64,000 nucleotides of DNA from Heterocephalus glaber. Its lineage: Eukaryota; Chordata; Mammalia; Rodentia; Bathyergidae. The stretch lies in contig NW_004624734.1 of assembly GCF_000247695.1 (NCBI RefSeq), forward strand, positions 34,965,674 through 35,029,673, in the 5' to 3' direction. Under the pieces are notes generated by a model, which worked only from the letters and a program-made list of their open reading frames with translations, made no database searches and had not been told where the DNA came from. Both the position numbers and the translations under genes were made by a program. Numbering within the stretch: position 1 is the first letter of the stretch; each line of letters opens with the position of its first letter. This document shows, in pieces, positions 53,500-64,000 of this stretch.

Positions 53500-56400
53500 T
53501 TTCATCAATTGATGGGCATTTGGACTGTTTCCAGGATTTAGCTATGACAAGCTGTGCTGCTACAAAGACAGTGTGCATATATCACTGTGACATGATGCTT
53601 TTAGTTTTTTCAGGAAGATATCGAGAAGGGGGATAGTTGGGTCAAATGGCACTTGTAGTCCTAGTTTTTTGAGGAATCTTTGCTAATGTTTTTTGGGGGG
53701 GAAACTGGGGGATCAAACTCAGGACCCTGTGCTTGCAAGGCAGGCACTGGTACCACTGAGCTAAATCCTGGGCCCATGAGGAATCTACACACTGATTTTC
53801 ACAGTGGTTGCACCAGTCTACACTCCCACCAACAGTGAAGAAGTGTTTCTTTTTCCCCACAACCCCACCACCATTTGTTATTGGTTGATTTCTTGATAAC
53901 ACCCATTCTTTCTGGAGTGAGATAGAATCTCAGCATTGTTTTAATTTGCATCTCTTGAATGACTCAAGATGTTGAACATTTTTCCATATATTTATCTGCC
54001 ATTTCTATTTCTTCATCTGAGAAATGTCTATTCATTTCAGATGCCCATTTTTGGACTGGGTCTTTAAATTTGAGGGGTCTGATTGTTTTTTGAATTCTTT
54101 ATATCTTCTAAATAGTAGTCCTTTGTCTGAGAAATAGGTGACAAAAAATTTTTCCCACACTATAAGTTGTCTTTTCACTCTGTTGGTGGTCTCTCATGCT
54201 GTATAAAAGCTTTTTTAATAGAATGAGATCCCAGTTGTTGATTCTTTGTGATATTTCTGTGGCATTGGGGGTTTTTTTCAAAGTCTTTGCCTACACCAAT
54301 GTCCTCAAGAGTTCAACTATTCTATCTTCCAACAGATTAAGTGTTTTGTTTTAATATTTGAATCTTTGATCCTTTGCAATTTTAGTGTATGATGAGAAAT
54401 ATGGGTCTAGTTTTAATCTTCAGCAAGTGGAAAGTTAGTTTTCCCAGCACCATTTATTAGAGAAGGTATCCTTCTTCTAGTGAAGGTGTTTGGTCCCTTT
54501 GTCAAAGAAAAGATGGCTGAGTGTGTTTGGAGTTGTTTCTGCATCTTCTAATCTGTTCCGTTGAGCCTCAGGTCTGTTTTTTTGTTGTTGTTGTTTTGTT
54601 TTGTTTTTCCAGTGCTGTTTTTATCACAGTAGCTTTGTAGTATAATTTCAAGTCAGGGATTATGGCTCCCTGCCTTGCCTTTGTTGCCCAGAATTGCCTT
54701 TGCTATTCTAGGTCCCTTCTAGTTCCAAATAAATTTTAGGATTAATTTCTCTAATTCTGAGAGGTATGCTATTGGTATTTTGATTAAGATTGCATAAACT
54801 CTATATAAGAATTTTGGAACTATGGCCATTTCCCTGTATTGGTTCTTTCTACCAAGAACAAGGGATATCTTTCCATTTCATGATAACCTCTTTGATCTTT
54901 TTCAGGGTACTGTAGTTTTCAATGTAAAAGTCTTTTACTTCTTTTGTTAGGTTGATTCCTAAGTATTTCATTTTTTTTGGATGTTATTATGTAAAGTGTG
55001 GTTTCCTTAATTCCTGTCTCAATGAGTTTGTTATTTGTATACAGGAATGCTATTGATTTTTGAGTGTTCACTTTGTATTCGGCTGTGCTACTGAATTTAG
55101 TTATTAAATATAGAAGTCTTTTAGTGGAGTTTTTGTGGTCTTCTATGTAGAGTATCATGTCATTCACAAATAATGATAATTTAACTTCTTCCTTTCCTAT
55201 CCTGCTTTTTATTTCTTTCTCTTGTCTAATTGCTCTGGATAATGTTTCCAGAACTATATTGAATAAGGGTGGTGACAGTGGGCATCCTTGTCTTGTTCTT
55301 GATTTTAGAGTGAAAGCTTTCAGTTTTTGACTATTTAGCCAACAGGCTGTTGGCTTGTCATAGATGGCTTTTATCAGATTGAAATAAAGACCACCAATTC
55401 CATTGTTCTGTAGATTTTTTTTGTCATGAATAGATGTTGAACTTTGTCAAATACTTTTTCTGCATATATTGACATGATCATGTGGTTTTTGTCCTTGGCT
55501 CTGTTAAGGTAGTGTATTACATTTATTGATTTATGTATGTTGAACCATGCCTGCATCCCTGGGATGAATCCTACTGGGTCATAATGTATAGTCTTCTTGA
55601 TGTTTTGCTGCATTCTGTCTGCCAATATCTTATTGATAATTTTTGCGTATATGTTGTTTAGGGAGATTGACCTGTAGCTATCTTTTTTGGTGGGATCATT
55701 TTGTGATTTTGGTGTCAGAGTAATACTTGCTTCCAGGAATGAGTTTGGGAGTATTGCTTCCCTTTCAATTTCATTAAAGAGTTTGAGAAGTAACAGCATC
55801 TTTTCTAAATTTCTTGTATAATTCAGTAGTGTATCCATCAGGATCTGGCCTTTTCTTTGTTGGTAGGTTGTTAATTACATCTTCAATTTTATTGAATGAT
55901 ATTGGGTTATTTAGAATCTTTATATCTTCTTGATTCAACTTCGGTAATTCATTTGTATCTAGGAATCTGTCCATTTCTTCTGTGTTTTCCATCTCATTAG
56001 AAAACAGATTACTGAAGTAGGAATTAATGATCTTCTGGATTTCTGCAGGATTCATTGTGATTTCATCCTTTTCATTCCTAATTGCATGGATTTGAGCTTT
56101 TTCTTTCCTTTTTTTGGATAAGGTTGGCTAAAGGTTTGTCAATTTTATTTAATCTTTCAAAGAACTAACTCTTCAATTCATCGATTCTTTGTATTGTTTT
56201 CTAAGTCTCAATTGCATTAATTTATGATCTAATCTTTATAATTTCCTCTCTTGTATAACTTTGGACTTGGCTTGCTCTTGTTTTTCTAGAAGCCTGAGGT
56301 TCAATAGTTTATTTCAGCTAATTCTATTTTTCTGATGTGGGAATTTACAGCTATATATTTCCCTCAAAGGACTGCTTTCATTGTGTCCCATAAATTCCAG

Positions 56401-57243
56401 TATGTTGTACTGGCATTACCATTTAATTGCAGAAAATTTCTGATCTCTTCTTTAATGTCATCTGTGAAATGGTTATTCGGGAGGGTTTTATTTAATTTCC
56501 ATGTATTTATGAAGTTTTTGTGGTTTCTTTTGCTGTTGATTTCCAGTTTCCAGGTTTGATAATATGCATGGGATACTTTTAGTTCATTTGCATTTACTTA
56601 GGCATGTTCTATCAGCTAATATGTGGTCTAATTTGGAGAACATTCCAAGTGCAGCTAAGAAGAATGTGTATTCAGATGATGAGGGGTGGAAAACTCTGTA
56701 GACATCTACTAAGTCCATTTGTTCAAAAATTTGGTTTAGTTCTGATATTTCTTTGTTGATTTTGTTTTTGTCCAATTGATCTGTCTATTTGTGACAATGG
56801 GGTATGGAAGTCCCCCATTACAACTGTATTAGTGCTTATTTGATTTTTCATGTCTGTAAATATTTCTTTTATACAGATGGGTACACTAGTATTTGGTGCA
56901 TATATATTTGTGATTGTTATCTCTTCCTCTTGGATTGTTCCCTTAACAAGGATGTAGTGACCTTCTTTGTCTCTCTTAATCAGTCTTGGCTTGAAATCCA
57001 CTTTGACTGCAAATAGAATAGCTACCCATGCTTTTTACCAGGTTTCTGTCACATGGAGTATTGCTTTCCATCCTTGATTTTCAGTCTATGACTTTCTTTT
57101 TGAGTTAAGTGTATTTCTTGTATGCAGAATATTGTTGGGTCTCGTTTCTTGATCCATTCTGCCAGTCTATTTCTTTTGATTGGTGAATTGAAACTATTTA
57201 CATTAAGAGTTACAACTGATATGTATTGACTTATCCTTGTCAC
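53500..57243 (-). pseudogene. L1 ORF2 (endonuclease-reverse transcriptase), degenerate
   Basis: Inside the L1 above. Recognisable order from N- to C-terminus: endonuclease (about 57243-56580), RT palm and fingers (about 56055-55370), the FADD site mutated to FVND near 55160, then the C-terminal region to about 53500. It is fragmented into open pieces of 60-155 residues by stops and frameshifts, so it cannot make active protein. Confidence 0.8.
53680..53776 (-). mobile_element. ID-type SINE (younger subfamily), antisense, inside the L1
   Basis: 'ggggatcaaactcaggaccc', 'ccactgagctaaatcctggg'. Perfect 10-base target-site duplication tgaggaatct at 53670-53679 and 53777-53786. Confidence 0.93.
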
Positions 57244-59855
57244 AGTATTTTCCTGTTGTTGGTTCCCTTTCTTTTCCTTCTGTTTAATTGCTTGACTTGC
57301 CTGGTGGATTCATTCTGTTGGAGTTCATGGAATTGTAGTCTTCTTTATCTCTAAATGTCCTTCAGAACATTGTAAAGTGCTGGTCTGGTGGTCATGAATT
57401 TCTTTAGGTACTCTTTGTCATAGAAGTATCTTATTTCTCCATCAATTTTGAATGATAGTTTAGTGGGGTACATCAATCTGGGTTGGAAGTTGTTTTCTTT
57501 TAAGACTTGAAATCCTTCACTCCAAGGTCTCCTTGACCTAAGTGTTTGTGTTGCGAAGTCTACTGTAATTCTGATGGGCTTTCCTTTATAAGTAATTTGT
57601 TTCTTTTCACTAACAGCTTTTAATATTCTGTTCTTGTGTTGAATTTCTGGAATCGTGACTATTTTACGCCTTAGGGTAGATTTTTTTGGTCATGGCTAAT
57701 TGGAGTTCTATATGTCTCACTTATTTGTATGTGAAATTCTTTTTTCATGCTTGGGAAGTTTTCTGCCATTACTTCTGTGAATGGATTTTTATGTGATTTG
57801 GGCTATCTCCTGTTTTTCATTGACTCAAATCAATCTTATGTTATTCTTCTTTGCATCATCTAGCAGCTGTTGGATTGATTTCTCATGTCCCCTTGCTATT
57901 TTTAAGAAATCTTTCTTTTCATGATTGCTAACCACCAACCGGTCCTCTAGATCTGATATTCTGTGCTCACATTGGTTCATTCTGCTGCAATACTTTCAAT
58001 AGAGTTTTTAATCTCCTGGGTATTGGATTGAATCTGTTTCATGGATTCCATTTCTTTCCTATGTTAGACATTTATGGTATCCATCATTTTCCTAAGCTGT
58101 TCTATTTTTTTAATCTGTATCTTCTCTAGATTCACTAATCATGTCCTTTATTATAGTCATCATCTCTGAAGTTATCTGAGAAATTATTTCTGATTTGATT
58201 TTTTTTTCTAAAGTCTCATTCATTTGCTTTGTTACTTTCACTGTTAGCACTTCAGAGAGCCCAGGTGGGTAACTTTAAAATTGTTCCACCTCACTGGCCC
58301 CTGCATTTGCTTTTGGAGAGCTGAAAGTGTGGAGTTCCATCTTGCTAAATGTCTTCTTGTTTTCTCATTTTTTAAAGTTTAATTCCTGAGTTGATGCTTG
58401 TAATTGGTTTCCAGTAGTTATCTTTATTTCTAGTATTGAGAACCCTTAGGAAATGACTACTTCTCAGAGATGTCTTTCAGGTGTAGCTGACTTTTGAGTT
58501 TTGAGTCTATTGCAAGATTCTACCTCTTCAATTTATTGGGGATAAGAAATCACTGCCTATTTTGCCTAGTCCCTGGTTCTTTGGCACTGGCCTATAGTAT
58601 TGTTTATGATCCTCAGGCAATTTTGGTCTTGGCATACAAGGAAGAACAGCTGCTTAGAACAGTTATTAGCTAAAGTAGTACAATCATTAAAACAATATCA
58701 AACACACCCTAGAAAGTGACAAACTGTGGTAAGTATTAATTTGCCACCTTTAACCATATGAACAGGATTTGTAGTAATATAACCAAATCTAAAACAAACC
58801 AGAAAATTATGTACAATAAATATCCCCGCAATATGGTGATTTTTCCCACAGGGAGGAAAATTTAAAAGGGGTTAGGGGGAAAAACAGAAAAATAAAAAAT
58901 GAGGAAGCGATTAGAGGCAAGGCTAGAGAACAAAAGAAGATTATGCAAACTTTGGGAAATTGGTGAAGACAGGAGGGAAAGAAAAAAGGAAGAAAAGAAA
59001 CAACAACAGAACAAAACAAAACAAAAAAACCCTAGAAACAATGTTTTCATTCATATGAAAACAAGAAAAATCGAGAAAAAGAAAAAATATTAAAATATTT
59101 TTAAAATAAAAGAAAGGAAGAAAAGCAGAAAAAAATTATGCACTTTGGGACATGTCTCTGCTGTAACTGGTTGACACAGGGCAAACAGAGCCCAGATCTA
59201 TGTTGATCGATCCCAGTGAGTCAGCAGTAGAATCATGGCAGTGGTGGATAATACCAGCAAACCTGGGTCTTTAGTTCCATTGATGTTCAGGCTGTTTCTG
59301 GTTTCTGGCTGTGAGGCTGGGACCTGAGTTTTTCAGCCTGCCACACTCCAAGTGACTCTTGCTAGCTTGAACTTGGCTCCCTGACCTCCTGCTGGTTTGA
59401 ACTTGATTGCTCCTCAGTCTGACACTGGGAGCCACTCACAGCTGCTCTGAGTTCTGACTTCTGTTGGCCCCTTTCCAAAATGGCTACCCGAATAACTCAC
59501 TAGCCATTGCAGTCCACAGCATCCTCTGCTCTGTTCCACTGGTGCATTTCTCCATGGAGGCCTCTGGGATTGCCAGTAGTCACTGTGCCTTTGCAGGTTT
59601 GAGCTGCTCTTCCCACACTGTAAGCTGGGGCTCAGGGAGAAAATGCCACTTGCCACCTTCCTCCTCCATGTTGTGGTTTCTCTCTTCACTCTCCTTGTGG
59701 GCTCTAATTCTCACTTCAGATCCTTGCTAGGTCCTGGGAACCCACTTCCCTCCTCCTTCTCTTCGTTGCTATATTCCAGTGTCTGGATTCCAAATATCGG
59801 AGAGATTGTTTCTCCGCTGCTCACCACTTTACCATCTTCCCAGAAGTCTCACAAC

Positions 59856-62624
59856 AGGCATTTTGATGGGCAGATTATTAGCATTTCATTTTAATTATAC
59901 CTCCTGGTGTTTTCCTCATTCTTTTTCTTTCACTTTACCTGACAGTGTTATTAGTGGCTCCCAAATACCAAATGGTAACAAAGTAAATTGAAGTACTGTA
60001 AAAGAGAATGAATTATCAGGCTGGTTAGAAAACAAAGGACATAAGTCTTCTGTCTCTTGTGTCAACTGAGTGGGTTGGCTTCCTGGAGCTCAGGAAGCAG
60101 CCTTTTATGTGAGATTATGCCTGGACGGAGTCTAACTTCTAACATCAGGTACCCATTCTGGAAATTCAAAGAACAATTTGTCAGTAGCTGTTCACTGCCA
60201 TCTCTACAATGACATGAGAGAAAGGAGGGAAGAAGTACACCCACCCAGGCAGCTCTGAGAACGTGGGCATCAGCAGTAGGAAGGGTGAGGAAAGAAGAAG
60301 GGCGAGGACTATCTTCTCATGTAGAAATAACTCTCAACACTTGTCCTGACCAGAGTGGTGACTGAGACCTGTTTTCTGAAAAGAGGAAGGGACCTCTCAA
60401 AAGAAGATTGTTTCTTTGGGAGGTGAACTCTCCTGACATTTCTCTGAAAAATGTTTTGTCTTTTTTTGTTTTTCAAAAAGATATTTTCACAGGGCACACA
60501 CAATTCTTCATTGACAGTTATTTTCTCTTGGCTGTTTGAACAAACTATCCCTCTACCTGCTGACTTCCACTGGTGCTGTTGAGAAGGCTAAAGTTGGTCA
60601 ATTACAGTTGCTATGGTCCAAAATTTTACTCTTTTTAAAATCTTCTTGCCTTTGGTATTAAATAAGTTTCAGCACAATATGGCAAAGTGTTCATTTCTTT
60701 TTACTATCTTGCTTGGGACTTACTGCAATTGCAAATCTTGAAAATTCTCAGCCTTTATTCTTCTAATGAGATGCTGCTCCTTCTCTTCACTATCTCATCT
60801 CCCTCGGGAAATGTGCTTAGATCTACTTCTCTGTCCTTCATGCCCTCCTGTTTCTCACACCTTTGCCTGTGAGAATCTCAGAAGACTGAGGTGAAATACG
60901 TTCTTCCCAAGAGGAGTTTTATTGCTTCTTCTATGTGCCACGGCTACTTTCAACACTGGGCTGCTTTGATTAAATCATCATTAATTAATATGATTGAGGT
61001 TTTTTGAAACATACAAGTATGTGAATTCAAGTTCCAAACTTGCATGGGCTTGGGCTATGGTTACAAATACTTGGGAGAAATTCTTCATCTCCTAAGAACC
61101 AAAACAAAGACATGTATCCTTGTTTGTGCCCTTTGTGAAGCAGAAAACTTTATTCAAGCCTATCCTTCCACTGAGGCTATAACATGTGGGAGACCCCTGC
61201 CATTTTGACTCCCCACCTTGGAAGAACTCAGTGCCTGGACAACTTGTTCCTGTGTGGCCATGGAAACCCAAGGCTCTACAACAGAGGATGAAGGCTATGA
61301 AACCCACTGATGACCAATGGTGGCTTCCATGACCACTTTGTTTTCACATTGTGAGCCCTTGTCTCAAACTTTCTGAATTTCTAAAGCATTTTATTGGACA
61401 CTTTAAGTTGTTTTTTGCTTTTTAAATTTTGGAATGGAAGAGGTTTTCAGGATTTCTAGAGTACTGTATTGCCAAGAATGTAAGTCTGCATCTCTATATT
61501 CGTCTGTTTGGGGGAATTCACCACCTTCTCTGTCCTGATTTGCCTTTTGTTCTCCTATCTCTGCAGTCTCTCTCATTATCTGGGACACTCCTTTGCCACA
61601 AGAGGGCTGGAAGGCCATCTTCTGTCTCAGGGGAACAAAACACTGTGCTAGAACCTTTGTCTGTGTGTGTGTTATCTCTCATCACTTACCTTCTATTTTT
61701 CATATGTAATTAATCATATGAATATTATTTTAGTATAGTATTGCATGCTTACAATGTATTAATAAATAAATATACAGCTTTAACCAATGGGGTGTGTCAT
61801 CATGAGTTTGGAGACTCATCTCCTTTCAAAGTCCTTAGAAGTTTGTTCTCTATGTTCTCATGATTCTTAGGGCTGGAAAAAGGATATTCAGAACTGAGTA
61901 TATATTAAACTATTCAAACAAACAAACAAACAGAAAAAAGATCTGGCATGGTTATGGGAACAGATGTGTCACCCAGGTAGAGGTGGGTGAGCAGGTGAGG
62001 TACTTGCTGGGCCCAAGGTGAAGAGAGCCTGGCTGACGCTCTGCTTCTCTGCCACAGCTCATGATTTCTAAGTTCTTCATTTCTGTCTGCTTCTCTACAG
62101 TTTTTGATTCACTCTATTGAAAGTGAAATAGTTTAGTTTCTCTGCTTAAAGAAAAGAAACAGAATTGGTGTTTTAAAAATATTATAACCTGTAAGGCAAT
62201 TGACAACTCATGGCCCCCAGATTGCCAGCTAGAACTTCTTGGGTTGTCCTCCAGTGTCCTGCCCGGGGTTCTGTTGGTGTGAGTCCCTGTTCTGTCAGCT
62301 CTGTCTGATGCCATCTCCGTCTGCCCATCTCTCTAGGTCATATTTTCAAGCCTCTGAGAACATTTTATCCTGGTGGTGAACACAGTGACCAGGTTTACAG
62401 ACGCCACCTGCCAGGGTGACCAGCTCAAGAAATTATGAGCAGAAAGTAGAGTCAAGATTTTCTTCCCCATTTTGAATTCCAGTCTTGCTGTCATTCCAGG
62501 ACACTTTATGCCTACACAGAGATGTCAGACTCCAAACACCGATGTTGGAAAATATTCAGTCTGGGACTGTTTACTGCTTGCAGTGTTAGATCATAGTGAA
62601 TAGGAGTCTCAGGTGATAAATACT
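59856..62624. other. mostly unique non-coding DNA
   Basis: A (CAAA)5 run is at about 61916-61932. No gene recognised; frames of 60-94 residues have no family likeness. 60680-60900 is pyrimidine-rich and could be a worn L2. Confidence 0.35.
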
Positions 62625-62641
62625 ATGTGTGAGTGTGGTGT

Positions 62642-62674
<33 letters not shown>
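62625..62674. repeat. (GT)n microsatellite
   Basis: An impure GT/GAG/GGT start, then about 15 uninterrupted GT units from 62644. Confidence 0.97.
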
Positions 62675-62677
<3 letters not shown>

Positions 62678-63434
62678 CATTGATATGGGTCTGTCATAGC
62701 AACAGCAGGTTTCATGTAGCCATAAGTAACTTTTTAGATGTAGAACTGTGACACCCTGGTTATTAATATTGAGGAAACACAGCACCGGTGAGCAAGACAT
62801 TTCCTGCTCCAGAGCTGTGCATGCCGTTGCTCCCACCCCACAGGCATATACATCGTAAGGAGTCATAGCCCAGTCCCTCCCAAAGACATTGACAATTCAA
62901 GGAAGAGTTGTTTGCTCTCAGAATGTCTGAGAGCTCTGAGTCCATTGGTGTGGACAGAAAGCATCTCGGACTGCATTGCGCTGATGGTATTATTACCTCC
63001 TGCTCAGTACAGTGAAACAAGCTAGGTTTTCAAATAGGCTGCACTTTCTGAGCCAATATTCTCTTTGCTTATATTTTCTCCTTAAGGGGGATGTTTTTTA
63101 AAAGCCTGTTCCACAGAATCAATTTTAGTGGGCCTTTAAAATGGGAGGTGACCTGGAGGTAGTTGGGTTTGTTTTAACAATAACTTCAGCTTATTGAAGT
63201 GAGCATTAGCGTATCATGTCCCCATATGGCAGTTATTACAGATGGAGAAACTTGAGGAGCTTATTGCTCTGAGATAGCTAGTAAAAGAAATTGAAGGCAT
63301 TTTTATAGGACTTAAAGATACTGCCAATAAAATAAGGACAAAATCCATTTGTAGATGATAGGCAAGAGGAGAAAATCTTGCTCAACTAAAAGGTCTTACT
63401 CCACCATATAGAAGGTAGAGAAAAAATAACTTTT
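62675..63434. other. unassigned non-coding sequence
   Basis: A MIR-like patch may lie at 63205-63300 ('ttacagatggagaaacttga'). Nothing else recognised. Confidence 0.35.
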
Positions 63435-64000
63435 CTCAACCAGTTGAGTATCTAATGTTTATTGAGCACTTACTATGTCCCCAAATGTGGTGGGTTCTGA
63501 AGTTACAGTGATATGCCACACATAATCTCTGTCTGGAGAACATCACATATAGACTAGGAAAGAGGCCATTGGATACAAGAGAGTGGGATATGCGAGAAGA
63601 AAATGAGGTGCCATGTAAGGAAACAGGAATGCTTCCAACCTAATCTGCCAGGCCAAGGCTAGAGTGTGGATTGTTCCAGGAAGATGGAGTTAGAGATACA
63701 AAATTTTCAAGGAGAGTGAAAACAGAATATCTCTGAGCAACTTTCAAGTAGCTCTTTATGGCTCCCACTAGCTCAAAGAAGGAAATGTCAATAGGTAAAA
63801 CCAGAGAGCTAAGCACAAATCCAGACCATGAAAAGCCTCCATGATTTCTGGCAATGGAAAATCATTAAAATTTCTAAGAAGGGTAGTGATGTGATCAACT
63901 TTCCATTTTAGAAAAATGGTGTTGACTGGATTGTGGGCAACTGGAGCTGGGAGAAGTAGACATAGGAGGCACGTTGGGAGCCTGGTAAAGCAGTGATCAA
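63435..64000 (-). mobile_element. L2 LINE relic, antisense, running off the window
   Basis: 'aatgtttattgagcacttac' then tatgtcccca, 'ggattgttccaggaagatgg', 'agaccatgaaaagcctccat' with its first base shared, 'ggtagtgatgtgatcaactt' and 'gaaaaatggtgttgactgga' follow antisense L2 order. More would be expected past 64000. Confidence 0.7.

Larger units (their letters stand above)
52946..59855 (-). mobile_element. nearly full-length L1 LINE, antisense, inactive
   Basis: The 3' end is at the left: poly(T)-like start, 'attttattggtatattttag', and the pyrimidine-rich complement of the 3' UTR (53040-53200). ORF2 runs leftward from about 57240. Its start gives LNVNSFNSPIKRNRLAEWIK (endonuclease N-terminus) and 56723-57001 gives NIYAPN and GDFHTPLS. 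At 55374-55838 the RT region reads [20 protein letters not shown] and [16 protein letters not shown]. The RT catalytic motif FADD reads FVND (about 55153-55164), so a key Asp is lost, and there are many stops and frameshifts. The region 57250-58400 corresponds to ORF1 and the inter-ORF sequence. 58400-59855 is 5' UTR, ending in the complement of 'gacttctgggaagatggtaa', the usual L1 start. Two SINEs are inserted near the 3' end. Confidence 0.85.

Noticed and set aside
1..64000. A novel multi-gene biological system
   Set aside because: I looked for clustered coding frames, conserved gene order and RNA structures on both strands. All longer frames fall in transposons or lack coding character. 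What is unusual here is structural history, not a gene system.

Overview
This window is vertebrate nuclear DNA with no supportable intact protein-coding gene, no rRNA, no CRISPR array and no bacterial-type operon. It looks like non-coding DNA, intergenic or inside a large intron, from a rodent outside the mouse/rat group. The evidence is the repeat content: many short tRNA-derived SINEs of the ID kind (RNA polymerase III A box close to TAGCTCAGTGG, B box close to GTTCGATCC), LTRs of the MaLR class resembling rodent MT/ORR, 7SL-derived B1-like monomers, an L1 lineage with a rodent-style 3' UTR, and ancient mammalian MIR, L2, MER5, Tigger and MLT1 copies. I could not settle the species. A castorimorph or related rodent is a guess.

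Layout. 1-2330: a 40-bp minisatellite, a MaLR internal region with its 3' LTR, and an old L1 tail. 2335-4255: an inverted duplication of L2-derived sequence, one arm of which sits inside the L1 tail. 4860-6030: a patchwork of MLT1 and rodent MaLR LTR pieces. 6030-13670: mostly unique sequence with MIR, a 1.3-kb antisense L1M relic, SINEs and an L2 3' end. 13670-14420: two MER5 elements and an antisense LTR. 14420-17200: repeat-poor DNA with a broken reading frame at 16381-16827. 17470-20520: a Tigger transposase relic, an ERVL-type LTR interrupted by a Tigger-type MITE, and L1M. 20520-25200: repeat-poor sequence with candidate conserved elements and one head-to-head SINE pair. 25200-43040: L2 relics, seven LTRs, a direct duplication (28.4 kb and 32.1 kb) and two clear nested-insertion stacks. 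43040-52940: sparse repeats. 52946-59855: one nearly full-length L1 on the minus strand with two SINEs in it. 59855-64000: unique sequence, a GT repeat and an L2 relic running off the end.

No set of genes works together here. What can be learned is historical: the order of transposon insertions, two local duplications, and a few repeat-free AT-rich blocks that may be regulatory. Repeat names are from recognition of consensus-like wording, not from a database search, and edges are usually good to about 10-30 bases unless a target-site duplication is given.
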